Below are positions 8,828 to 17,617 of a stretch of DNA of 64,000 nt, piece after piece (within the stretch, counting starts at the first letter, position 1; the number at the start of each line of letters is the position of its first letter). This stretch comes from JBMOGA01 sp049318625 (lineage in GTDB: Bacteria; Pseudomonadota; Alphaproteobacteria; Rhizobiales; Hyphomicrobiaceae). The DNA lies in the NCBI GenBank assembly GCA_049318625.1, contig JBMOGA010000002.1:62001-126000 (forward strand), written 5' to 3'. A program made the position numbers and the translations under genes. The notes under the pieces were generated by a model, which worked only from the letters and a program-made list of their open reading frames with translations, was not told where the DNA came from and searched no databases.

Positions 8828-9754
8828 ATGAAAATCGCAATTCTCGGCGTCGGCGCCATGGGGTCGATCTACGCGGGGCTTCTGGCGAGCGCAGGCCACG
8901 AGGTCTGGGCTATCGACGTCTGGAAGGATCACGTCGCCGCCATGCGCGAGAAGGGCCTGCGCGTCGAGGGCGCCAGCGGTGACCGCACCGTCAAGCTCAA
9001 CGCCACCGACAATCCGAAGGACGTGCGCGACGCCGATCTGGTGATCATCGCCACCAAGGACGACGGCGTCGAGTCCGCCGCCCGCGCCGCCCTCGAGATG
9101 GCCAAGCCCGACGCGCCGATCCTCACCATCCAGAACGGCCTCGGCAGCGCCGACCGGGTCGCCGCCATCGTTGGCTCCAAGCGCATCATGATGGGCGTCG
9201 TCGGCGGCTTCGGCGCGTCGATGAAGGGCCCCGGCCATGCCCACCACAACGGCATGGAGTTCCTGCGCCTCGGCGAGATGGACGGCGGCATGTCGGCGCG
9301 GCTCGAGACGGTTGCCGAGACGTGGCGCTCGGGCGGCTTCAAGGTGCTCACCTTCGACGACATCCACAAGATGGTCTGGGAGAAGCTGATCTGTAACTGC
9401 ACGTTCTCGGGCCCGTGCGCGATGACCGGCCTGCGCGTCGGCCAGGTGATGGCCAATCCGTCGGCCTGGAGCATCGCCGCCGGATGCGCGGCGGAAGCGT
9501 TCCATGTCGCCACCGCCCGCGGCATCGCCCTCGATTTCCAGGACCCCATCTCCTACGTCCGCGCCTTCGGGTCCAAGATCCCGAACGCCCGCCCCTCCAT
9601 GTTGCTCGACCATATGGCGGGCCGCAAAGCCGAGGTCGACAACATCAACGGCGCCATCCCGCGTGAGGGCGCCAAGGTCGGCATCGCCACGCCGATCAAC
9701 TCCGTGGTCGTGGCACTGCTCAAGGCCAAGGAGAGCGGGTTCGGCCAGAGCTGA
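8828..9754 (+). CDS. 2-dehydropantoate 2-reductase family protein (PanE/ApbA-like)
   Basis: This 308-residue NADPH-dependent reductase is of the ketopantoate reductase family. The Rossmann motif GVGAMGSIYAG sits at the N-terminus. The catalytic-domain lysine is expected in VWEKLICNCTFSGPCAM, a segment typical of PanE. The C-terminal part has GAKVGIATPINSVV with the Asn-rich cleft usual for the family. ATG 8828 is preceded by GGGAGGAAAC, a good ribosome-binding site; the frame is open from 8774 but that extension adds an atypical Cys/Arg stretch. True ketopantoate reduction (pantothenate synthesis) or reduction of another 2-keto acid are both possible. The catabolic neighbours make the second plausible. 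Confidence 0.88.
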   Translation: MKIAILGVGAMGSIYAGLLASAGHEVWAIDVWKDHVAAMREKGLRVEGASGDRTVKLNATDNPKDVRDADLVIIATKDDGVESAARAALEMAKPDAPILTIQNGLGSADRVAAIVGSKRIMMGVVGGFGASMKGPGHAHHNGMEFLRLGEMDGGMSARLETVAETWRSGGFKVLTFDDIHKMVWEKLICNCTFSGPCAMTGLRVGQVMANPSAWSIAAGCAAEAFHVATARGIALDFQDPISYVRAFGSKIPNARPSMLLDHMAGRKAEVDNINGAIPREGAKVGIATPINSVVVALLKAKESGFGQS

Positions 9755-9833
9755 GCCGGCGGGCCGAGGTCGCGAGCGCCGGCTCACGCGCCCGGTCGAC
9801 GCGCTTCGCGCGTCGGCCTCGGCCGCTCGCAGC

Positions 9834-11936
9834 CTACATCCGCCCTTCCAGGACGAGATCGATCAGCGTGCCGGAACCGCCGAGCGCGGTGACGAGTTCG
9901 GCCTTGGTCTCGCGGCCGAGCGTGGCGGGATCGACGCGCGGTGACAGCGGGACCCCGGCTTCGGTGTCGACGAGCTGTTGAGCGAGCACCGCGCCGAGCA
10001 GCACACGATGCGCCTCGATCGCCCGCTCGATGTCGCCGGCGTTGCCGATCCCCTGAGCGATCAGGGCCTTGAGCCGCTCGCTCGAGGCGCGTGCTCTCAG
10101 GCCGTGCCGGATCGCCAGCACGCGGGCGCACGTGAAGATCGGCAGCAATCCGCTGAGCTTCAGGTCGATGCGGCCTTTGTGGTCGAGCCTCAGCCCACCG
10201 AGGAACGTGAACGGGTTCGGCCGCTTGCTCGCACTGTCGGTGAGCAGCTTGAGGAAATCGGGTGCCGCCCCGCCCCGCTCCATGGCGTAGGTCCAGATTG
10301 CCTCGCCGAGCGAGCTGTCACCGTGCACCGGCAGCGCATCGAAGAAGATGTCGACGTTCAGGAGGTCCTCGGGCCGCTGGCGGCGCACCCAACCGTCGAT
10401 GGTCCGCTTCCAGTCGGCAAGACTCATGCGCCACGCCCGGTTCTTTGCCATCACGCCACCCTTGCAGAGCGGCAGGCCGACCTCGTCCAGAATGACCGAC
10501 ATCCGCGTCGCCATCTCGGCGAACCACGCATCGACGTCGCTGCCCTCCGCGCCCTCGGCGTAGACGATGGCGTTGTCCTGGTCGGCGGCCAGCAGGCTCT
10601 CGCCGCGCCCCGCCGAGCCGAGCACCAGCACGGCGTACGGCACAGGCGGCGCGCCTCGCCCCCGCTCGGCCATGTCGGCCTCCGCGAGCTGTGCGGCCCG
10701 CCGCGTCAGGATGCGGATCTCCGAGCTGATGACTTCGGCGATGGTGCGCGGGTCGACCCCCTCGGACAGCAGGCTGCGCGCCATCAGGGCGAGGCGCGCC
10801 CAGGCGCGGCCGAGTGCCACCACCGTCTGCGCGCTTTCGATCTCGTCGCCGAGCATGATCGCCTGCTCGGCCCGGTGGCGCAGCAGATTGCGCGTCGTCA
10901 CGGCACCGACGATCTCGCCGGCGTCGTTGCGCACGCCGAGATGGCGAAAGCCGAGCCGGTCCATGCGGCCGATGGCGCGATAGACGAAGGCGTTCTCGGC
11001 AACCGAATGGAGCGGCGTGTTCATGATCTCCTCCGCCGAAGTCGCCAGACCCTCGGCGCCCGACGCGTCGATCTCGCGGAGCACGTCGCGCTCGGTCACG
11101 ATGCCGACGTTGCCGGCCTCGTCCTTGACGTAGACGGAGCTGACCTTGCGCGAGATCAGGATCTTGATGATCTCGAGCACGGGGGTATCGGCCGGCGCGA
11201 ACACCGGCGGCGTGCTCATCACATCGCGGATGCGATGCCGGTAAGGGAAGCTGTCGATGCGGGCCAGCGTGCGCGTCTCGTCGGCCGCCGCCGAGGCCGG
11301 CGCCGCCACGAAGCCGCTGGTGGTGCGCGCTTCCATATCGGCGAGCTGCCGTCCCGCCGCCTCGGCCTCGGCCAGCGTCCGGATTCCGCGCGCCCGCAAT
11401 CTGGGTATCAGTGCCACCAGAAGCTTGGCCGTCGCCACCGCGTCGCCCATGGCCGTGTGGCGGCCCTCCACCTCGATCTCCAGCCACTCGCACAGCCGGT
11501 CGAGATTGTGGTGGGCCAGCGTCGGCGCCGCCAGCCGCGCCAGCACGCGCACATCGAGGGCGCGCCACGGACGCCAGACGAGCCCGGCCAGTTCGTGCTC
11601 GCGGCGCAGAATTTCCAGATCGTAGGTGATCGTGTGGCCGACGACGACCGACGGGCCGACGAACTGGGCCAGTGCGCCCGCGATGGCGCTGAACTTGGGC
11701 TGGTCGCGCACGTGCGCGTCTGTAATGCCGTGCACCGCGGTCGTGGCCGGTGGGATCGCGATGCCGGGGTTGATGAGCGTCTCGAACCGCTCACTGTTCT
11801 TGATGATGGTCCCCTCGACCCGCACGGCTCCGATCTGCACGAGGCGGGCCGAACGCGCATCGAGCCCCGTCGTCTCGGTATCGAGCACGACGGCATCGAG
11901 GGCCGCGAGTGGCGTCGAATACGTGGTGGCAGCCAT
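9834..11936 (-). CDS. DnaQ-like exonuclease / CBS / DUF294 nucleotidyltransferase fusion protein
   Basis: The 700-residue protein has three parts. Residues ~12-175 form a DEDDh 3'-5' exonuclease domain: VLDTETTGLD (Exo I), VGHTITYDLEIL (Exo II) and GRHTAMGDAVATAKL (Exo III). Residues ~235-360 hold two CBS domains (RDVMSTPPVFAPADTPVLEI; EEIMNTPLHSVAENAFV). Residues ~400-700 form a DUF294-type nucleotidyltransferase (VLGSAGRGESLLAADQDNAI, the GSxxR...D.D pattern of GlnD-like enzymes) with its helical C-terminal domain. CBS domains usually bind adenylates, so an energy-sensing regulatory role is likely, which is inference. The ATG at 11936 starts just before the exonuclease core; it is divergent from the gene at 12119. 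Confidence 0.85.
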   Translation of the reverse strand: MAATTYSTPLAALDAVVLDTETTGLDARSARLVQIGAVRVEGTIIKNSERFETLINPGIAIPPATTAVHGITDAHVRDQPKFSAIAGALAQFVGPSVVVGHTITYDLEILRREHELAGLVWRPWRALDVRVLARLAAPTLAHHNLDRLCEWLEIEVEGRHTAMGDAVATAKLLVALIPRLRARGIRTLAEAEAAGRQLADMEARTTSGFVAAPASAAADETRTLARIDSFPYRHRIRDVMSTPPVFAPADTPVLEIIKILISRKVSSVYVKDEAGNVGIVTERDVLREIDASGAEGLATSAEEIMNTPLHSVAENAFVYRAIGRMDRLGFRHLGVRNDAGEIVGAVTTRNLLRHRAEQAIMLGDEIESAQTVVALGRAWARLALMARSLLSEGVDPRTIAEVISSEIRILTRRAAQLAEADMAERGRGAPPVPYAVLVLGSAGRGESLLAADQDNAIVYAEGAEGSDVDAWFAEMATRMSVILDEVGLPLCKGGVMAKNRAWRMSLADWKRTIDGWVRRQRPEDLLNVDIFFDALPVHGDSSLGEAIWTYAMERGGAAPDFLKLLTDSASKRPNPFTFLGGLRLDHKGRIDLKLSGLLPIFTCARVLAIRHGLRARASSERLKALIAQGIGNAGDIERAIEAHRVLLGAVLAQQLVDTEAGVPLSPRVDPATLGRETKAELVTALGGSGTLIDLVLEGRM

Positions 11937-12118
11937 TCTGGAAGGTCTCCCCGATGTCTGGACACGCGGCCGTCTCCCGCGACAAAATGCTGTCGAAGAG
12001 CGCGTCATTGACCATGAGCCAGATCAACTTTGCTTGCACAACGGGCCGTGCGTCTGACAGAACGGCCGTCCAGGCCAAATTTGTGCAGCGGTGGGCTGGC
12101 GAACTGCACCGATAGCGG

Positions 12119-13609
12119 ATGACAGTCGGCATGGCCCCCCGCGTGGCTCTCATTGGCGTACGCTTTACCAGCAACCGGCGGGCCCCGGCGCTGCGCGCCC
12201 GCGACCTCGGACCCGGCTGGCTGTCCACCGGCGCTGCGGTGCTGAGCGCGGCCCGCGCCGCCGGCCCCATGGCCGTCGATCCACTGGCCGCCTTCGTCGC
12301 GGCGATGGATGCCACCGGCCCCTGGCAGCCGTTACCCGTGCTGGCCGCCGGTTCGCCGCCCGCCGGCCCCGTCGACGACGAGATCTCCGACGACCTGTTC
12401 GCGCGCTGTCTGCGCGCGGTCGCCGAGCAGCCCCCTTTGGACGCCGTCTTCCTGGCGCTCGCTGGCACCTGGGCCAGCCCCTCCGAGCCCGATATGAACG
12501 GCAAGCTTCTCGAAGGTCTGCGCGAGGTCGTCGGATCCAAGGTCCAGATCATCGCCACTGTGGCGGCCGTGGCCGATGTCTCCGACCGCTTGGCGGACGC
12601 CGTGGACGTGCTTCTGCCGGCTGAGAGCCGGCAGGCGGCGACCCAGGCCGAGCAGGCCGCCGTTCTGTTGCGGTTCGCGCGCACGGGCCGCCTCACGCCC
12701 GCGACGGCGGTCGTCCGGCTACCCCTGCTGTGGCCCCGGACATCGGCGGCCGGAGAGCGTCTGGCCGCGCTGCGCGCTGCGGTGGTCCGCCGCGTCGGGC
12801 TGGCGCCGGAGATCGTCGCCGCCGCCATCGTCGGCGGCCTGCCACACACCGAAGGCCCCGGCACCGGTCTGGCCGTCGTCGTCACGGCCCGTCGCGAAGC
12901 CGCCGATGCCGAGGCACTCGCCCGCGAGATCGCCGCCGAGGTCTGGTCCCAGCGTCAGGGGTGCGAGGCGCCGCTGGCGTCGATCGCGGCGGCTATCGCC
13001 ACGGCGGTCGGCGGGCACGGGCCACGCACCTTGCTGCTGGATGCCGGCGATGCCATCGAGGAAGGCGCGGCCGGCCAGTCGACCGAGCTGTTGTCGGCGT
13101 TGGCGTGGCGTGGCGCCGAACAGTGCCTGTCGGCGTTTCACGTCGACCCGGTGCTGGTCGAGCTGGCGCGCAATGCCGGCGTCGGCGCGACCATCGCGGC
13201 GGTTTTCAACAGCGCGCCGGGCGCCGACGTCTCCGCGGGCCGGCTGGAAGCGGAGGCGGTGGTTGGCGCCGTGGCCGAAGCGCTGCCGCCGGGCGAGCCG
13301 CCGTTCGATCGCAGTGGTCCGGCCTGCGCGCTGCAGATCGGCGGCGTCACCGTCGCGGTCGTATCGCGGCGCTACCTGGTGCGTGACCCGGCGGCCTTCG
13401 GCGCGCTCGGCATCGACGTCGCGGCCCTTCAAACGGTCGTCCTGAAGGCGCGCCTGGCCAGCCTCGACCCCGCTGTGCGTCTCGCGCTGCCGGCGGCCGT
13501 CCACGACGTCGACGCACCGGGCGCCACCTCGCCGTCCGGGGCTGCGGGTCTCGATCTCGGCCGGAAGGTCTATCCGTTGAGCAAAGAGGCCATCTGGCCC
13601 CCGGGGTGA
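12119..13609 (+). CDS. MlrC-like (M81 family) protein, apparently lacking the metal site
   Basis: The 496-residue protein aligns by eye with MlrC/M81 metallopeptidase-like proteins. The C-terminal half has LQIGGVTVAVVSRRYLVRDPAAFGALGID, written here only as the match to the MlrC_C consensus, and an earlier GLPHTEGPGTG segment. The zinc ligands expected from the family are replaced: the HETNTF start is GVRFTSNR, the HGAM motif is AGTW, the DLHANVS motif is AAVADVS, and the later YPH is LPAES. It is therefore probably not a zinc hydrolase. ATG 12119 is used; ATG 12131 is an alternative and neither has a clear ribosome-binding site. Function unknown. Confidence 0.7.
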   Translation: MTVGMAPRVALIGVRFTSNRRAPALRARDLGPGWLSTGAAVLSAARAAGPMAVDPLAAFVAAMDATGPWQPLPVLAAGSPPAGPVDDEISDDLFARCLRAVAEQPPLDAVFLALAGTWASPSEPDMNGKLLEGLREVVGSKVQIIATVAAVADVSDRLADAVDVLLPAESRQAATQAEQAAVLLRFARTGRLTPATAVVRLPLLWPRTSAAGERLAALRAAVVRRVGLAPEIVAAAIVGGLPHTEGPGTGLAVVVTARREAADAEALAREIAAEVWSQRQGCEAPLASIAAAIATAVGGHGPRTLLLDAGDAIEEGAAGQSTELLSALAWRGAEQCLSAFHVDPVLVELARNAGVGATIAAVFNSAPGADVSAGRLEAEAVVGAVAEALPPGEPPFDRSGPACALQIGGVTVAVVSRRYLVRDPAAFGALGIDVAALQTVVLKARLASLDPAVRLALPAAVHDVDAPGATSPSGAAGLDLGRKVYPLSKEAIWPPG

Positions 13610-13613
13610 GCGG

Positions 13614-15365
13614 TCAGCCGCGCGGCCGACCGGGCTCGGCCGGTGCCGACGAATGGTCGGGCGAGATCTCGCGCGCCATGCGCGGCTTCGACAGATCGCC
13701 GTCCAGCAACACCGGTTGCTCGGCTCTGACCCCGCTCTTCTGGTCGCGCACCAAGCGCAGGCGGGCATCGAGCGTGCGCGCCTGGGGGTCGATCCGGCCG
13801 GTGCCTTCGTAGCGTGCGTCGCCGACGGTGAAGGCCCCGGTCGCCTGGACCACGGCGCCGTTCTGAACCAACAACTTGGCGTCCAGGCTCTCGAACGTGG
13901 TCGGCGACCGCGTCCACGGCTCCCAGCCGGGCAGCGACGGCGGCGTCGTTGTCGCGAACAGCGTCTTCATGTCGAGCGGCAACCGGCCGCCTTCGGCAAG
14001 CCGCACGCCGATCGTCCCGTGGCCGCTCGCGCCGAGGCGGGCGGCATCGCCCCCTTCGGCGGTCATCTCGGCCTGCACCGTCGCCGACCCGGTCAGCAGG
14101 GGCGTTCCCAGCAGATAAGTCGTCAGCCGCCCGGCATCGACGCCGGTCAGCTTCGCGCGCCAGTCGAACCGCGGTTGCGCCAGCGTCACGTCGGCACTCG
14201 CCTGGGCGCTCCCCTTGCCGCCGCCGAGCTCGATCTCGGCGATCTCGGCCAGCATCTTGCCGTCCTTGATGTTGAGCGTCGCGGCGAGCGCGCCGACCTC
14301 GATCGCGCCGGCCTTGCCGGAACGCGCCGACAACCGCACGTCGAAATCGACGTCGCGCGCCAGCGGCAGGAACGAACGGTTGCGGAAATCGGTCCACGGG
14401 AAGCTGTCGGTGCGCGGCTGGAACGCCGCGACGAGCCGCGTCGCGTCGAGCGCCTTGAATGCCAGCGTCGCCGCCACCGTCGGCCGCGACTTCTCGAGAT
14501 CGAGCGCGGCGAGCCCCGTCGCCTCGCCGCTGTCGCTGACGAACGTCGCCTTGTCGAACGTGATCATCGTCCGGTTCCAGTCGAGCTGGCCGCGAACCTT
14601 GACCGCGCCCAACGCCGGCCCATCCGGCACCGACAGCCCGAACGCTTGCGCCATGCGCCGCAGATCGGGCGTGCTCCACTCGACGGCCCCCTGGGCCAAC
14701 AGCGGCTCCCCGGCGGCAAGCCGCCCGTCCAGCGTACCGGTCAGCAGCGGACCCTTCACCGAGAGTCGAATGGGAATGCGCGTCGGCAGACGCCGCTCGG
14801 CAGGCGCCCCGAACTGCAGGTCGATCGTGTGCGCGGCGCCGCGGATGTCGGCTGTCCCCTGCACCGACAGGCCACTGCGCCGCCGGTTGCTGATCTCGGC
14901 CGTGACGTTGGTGAGCGTCTCCACCCGGTCCTCGCCGAGGACGATGGTCAGGCGGCTGCGCCGCAGCTTGAGGGTCTCGAACTGACCGGCGTAGACGGCG
15001 CCGACGATTGGCGCCGGAAAGTCCTCGAAGGCGGCCGCCGCCCGCCGGGCATCGAACCGGAAGGCTCCGCCCTCGACGACGAAGGCACCCTTGCCACCGG
15101 CCAGGATCGCATCGAGGCTCGCCGTCTCGTTCGGCCGATCGGCGAGGAACAGCGTGGCGCGCTCCAGCGTCACCCCGAAACCGAGGGCTACCGGCTCGCC
15201 GACCAGGAATTGGTGCCGCGGGGCGGCCTGCACGGCGCCGCCGATGCCCAACGGGCGATGGTCGTCGAAGCTGTAGAGGAGAGGGAAACCGATGCCGACG
15301 ATCGTCCACAGCAGCACGAGGACTGCGACAAGTCCGGTCCGAGTCGGGTGTCGCAGTCGTTGCAT
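13614..15365 (-). CDS. AsmA-like membrane-anchored protein
   Basis: This 583-residue protein has one N-terminal membrane segment (TGLVAVLVLLWTIVGIGFPL, residues ~10-29) followed by a long periplasmic part rich in beta strands. The repeated pattern of short strands with GTADIRG, LSVKGPLLTGTLDGRL, VRGQLDW and GTIGVRLAEGG is typical of AsmA/TamB-type lipid-transport-related proteins and of DUF2125-type proteins in this order. ATG 15365 was chosen because the membrane anchor follows directly; the frame is open to 15521. It converges with the MlrC-like gene (4-nt gap) and is divergent from acetoacetyl-CoA synthetase. A role in outer-membrane homeostasis is inferred from the family. Confidence 0.65.
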   Translation of the reverse strand: MQRLRHPTRTGLVAVLVLLWTIVGIGFPLLYSFDDHRPLGIGGAVQAAPRHQFLVGEPVALGFGVTLERATLFLADRPNETASLDAILAGGKGAFVVEGGAFRFDARRAAAAFEDFPAPIVGAVYAGQFETLKLRRSRLTIVLGEDRVETLTNVTAEISNRRRSGLSVQGTADIRGAAHTIDLQFGAPAERRLPTRIPIRLSVKGPLLTGTLDGRLAAGEPLLAQGAVEWSTPDLRRMAQAFGLSVPDGPALGAVKVRGQLDWNRTMITFDKATFVSDSGEATGLAALDLEKSRPTVAATLAFKALDATRLVAAFQPRTDSFPWTDFRNRSFLPLARDVDFDVRLSARSGKAGAIEVGALAATLNIKDGKMLAEIAEIELGGGKGSAQASADVTLAQPRFDWRAKLTGVDAGRLTTYLLGTPLLTGSATVQAEMTAEGGDAARLGASGHGTIGVRLAEGGRLPLDMKTLFATTTPPSLPGWEPWTRSPTTFESLDAKLLVQNGAVVQATGAFTVGDARYEGTGRIDPQARTLDARLRLVRDQKSGVRAEQPVLLDGDLSKPRMAREISPDHSSAPAEPGRPRG

Positions 15366-15580
15366 CGACGATCCGTTCGGTTCGCAACGCCGAAAGAGGG
15401 CGCCACACCAGCCTGAGACAGCGAAATTGACTCCACCGTCTTTACTCAGGCACGACCCGGCTCGCAAGATAACACTTGCCTGTGACGCAACCGACCGAGT
15501 CGCTTGCGGCCACCGAATCACTTGTATACCCGCCTGTTGTGGAACGCGACGGAAAACACCAACACTTTGAGGTCATTCCC

Positions 15581-17578
15581 ATGACATCGACCCGGGACCC
15601 CGATGCACCGCTCTGGTCACCTTCCGCCGAGCGCAAGGCGGATGCGGTGCTGACGCGGTTCATGGGACAGGCCTCGCGGACGACCGGCCGCGCGTTGGAC
15701 ACCTACCAGCGCCTGCATGCGTTCTCCATCGAGGACCCCGGCGCGTTCTGGTCGCTGGTCTGGGATTTCGCGGGCGTTATCGGTGAGAAAGGCCCCGCGC
15801 CCTATCTCGAGAACCCCGACCGCATGCCCGGCGCGCGGTTTTTTCCGGGCGCCCGGCTCAACTACGCCGAGAACGTGCTGCGCGGAATTCGTCCGACGTC
15901 GGAGTTAGTGTTCTGGGGCGAGGACAAGGTCAAGCGGCGGGTGGGCGGCGACGCGCTCGCCGCCGAGGTGGCGAAGGTTGCGGCGCTCCTGAAGCAATCG
16001 GGTGTCACCACCGGCGATCGGGTCGCGGCCATCCTCCCGAACATGCCGGAAGCGATTTCGTCCGTTCTCGGCGTGGCCGCGGTCGGCGCCGTCTGGTCGT
16101 CGTGCTCTCCCGATTTCGGCATCCAGGGCGTGCTCGACCGGTTCGGCCAGATCGAGCCCAAGGTGCTGATCGCCTGCGACGGCTATCTCTACAACGGCAA
16201 GAGCATCGATCTGTCCGACAAGCTCGCGGCCATCCTCGCCAAGCTGCCCTCGGTCGAACTGGTCGTCGTCGTCTCCTATCTCGGCACGGCCGAGGCGGTC
16301 GCCGAGAGCCTCGATCCCGCGCTCGGCCGGCAGGGTCGCCGTGCCGTCACCTTCGATGCCGCGGTGCGCGCGCGGAGCGAAACCCGCCCCGTCTTCGAGC
16401 GGCTCGGCTTCGCTCATCCGCTGTTCATTCTCTACTCGTCCGGCACCACCGGCGTGCCGAAATGCATCGTGCATTCCGCCGGCGGCACGCTGATGAAGCA
16501 CCTCGTCGAGCATCAGCTGCAGACCGACATCAAGCCCGGCGACCGCGTGTTCTATTTCACCACGCTCGGCTGGATGATGTGGAACTGGCTGGCGACGGCG
16601 CTGGCTTCGGGGGCGAGCCTGATGCTGTACGACGGCTCGCCGTTCCACCCGTCCGGCAACATTCTGTGGGACTATGCGCAAGCGGAGCGGTTCACCCACT
16701 TCGGCACGTCCGCCAAATACATCGACTCGCTGAAGAAGGCAGACCTGTCGCCGGCCCGCACACACGATCTGGGATCATTGCGCTGTGCACTGTCGACCGG
16801 CTCGCCGCTGTCGCCGGAAAGCTTTGCCTTCGTCTATTCCGACATCAAGGCCGACGTCCACCTGGCGTCGATCTCGGGCGGCACCGACATCGTCGGCTGC
16901 TTCGTGCTGGGCAATCCGCTCGGCCCCGTGTGGTCGGGTGAGATCCAGGCGGCCGGTCTCGGCATGGCGGCCGACGTCGCCGACGAGAGCGGCCGGCCCA
17001 TGGCACGGGGCAAGGGCGAACTGGTCTGCCGGCGACCGTTCCCCTCCATGCCGGTGTCGTTCTGGAACGACCCCGACGGCAAGAAATACCGCAGCGCCTA
17101 CTTCGACCGCTTCGCCGACACCTGGCATCACGGCGATTTCGCCGAGTGGACCGACCACGGCGGCATGATCATTCACGGCCGCTCGGATGCCACGCTCAAT
17201 CCGGGCGGCGTGCGGATCGGCACCGCCGAAATCTATCGTCAGGTCGAAGTGCTGCCGGAAATCCAGGAGAGCATCGTCATCGGCCAGGACTGGGACAACG
17301 ATGTCCGCGTCGTGCTGTTCGTCATCCTCAAGCCGGGCCATGTGCTCGACGACGGGCTGGTCGGCCGCATCAAGGCGCAGATCCGCTCCGGCGCCTCGCC
17401 CCGCCACGTGCCGGCCCGCATCGTCGCGGTGAAGGACATCCCGCGCACCAAGTCCGGCAAGATCACCGAACTCGCGGTCCGCGAGGTCGTGATGGGTCGG
17501 GAGGTCAAGAACAAGGAGGCCCTCGCCAATCCCGAGGCGCTCGATCTGTTCAAGGGCCTCGACGAGTTGACGAGATGA
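15581..17578 (+). CDS. Acetoacetate--CoA ligase (acetoacetyl-CoA synthetase)
   Basis: The 665-residue enzyme activates acetoacetate to acetoacetyl-CoA with ATP. The adenylation signature YSSGTTGVPKCIVHSAGG lies near residue 290, with TLGWMMWNW typical of the acetoacetyl-CoA synthetase branch, then SGGTDIVGCF, and a C-terminal IPRTKSGKITELAVRE containing the catalytic lysine. The length fits the family. ATG 15581 follows TGAGGT. In bacteria with polyhydroxybutyrate this enzyme recycles acetoacetate from PHB breakdown, which agrees with the phasin gene at 31168. Acetoacetate is also a product of homogentisate degradation (genes at 1-3101). Confidence 0.93.
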   Translation: MTSTRDPDAPLWSPSAERKADAVLTRFMGQASRTTGRALDTYQRLHAFSIEDPGAFWSLVWDFAGVIGEKGPAPYLENPDRMPGARFFPGARLNYAENVLRGIRPTSELVFWGEDKVKRRVGGDALAAEVAKVAALLKQSGVTTGDRVAAILPNMPEAISSVLGVAAVGAVWSSCSPDFGIQGVLDRFGQIEPKVLIACDGYLYNGKSIDLSDKLAAILAKLPSVELVVVVSYLGTAEAVAESLDPALGRQGRRAVTFDAAVRARSETRPVFERLGFAHPLFILYSSGTTGVPKCIVHSAGGTLMKHLVEHQLQTDIKPGDRVFYFTTLGWMMWNWLATALASGASLMLYDGSPFHPSGNILWDYAQAERFTHFGTSAKYIDSLKKADLSPARTHDLGSLRCALSTGSPLSPESFAFVYSDIKADVHLASISGGTDIVGCFVLGNPLGPVWSGEIQAAGLGMAADVADESGRPMARGKGELVCRRPFPSMPVSFWNDPDGKKYRSAYFDRFADTWHHGDFAEWTDHGGMIIHGRSDATLNPGGVRIGTAEIYRQVEVLPEIQESIVIGQDWDNDVRVVLFVILKPGHVLDDGLVGRIKAQIRSGASPRHVPARIVAVKDIPRTKSGKITELAVREVVMGREVKNKEALANPEALDLFKGLDELTR

Positions 17579-17617
17579 CGGCGGCCGGCGTCGCCCAAAG
17601 GATCGGGTGCGGGTACG

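Noticed and set aside
9978..12011. 677-codon plus-strand frame opposite the DnaQ-CBS-DUF294 gene
   Set aside because: The opposite strand encodes clear exonuclease, CBS and nucleotidyltransferase motifs; this frame has no domain.
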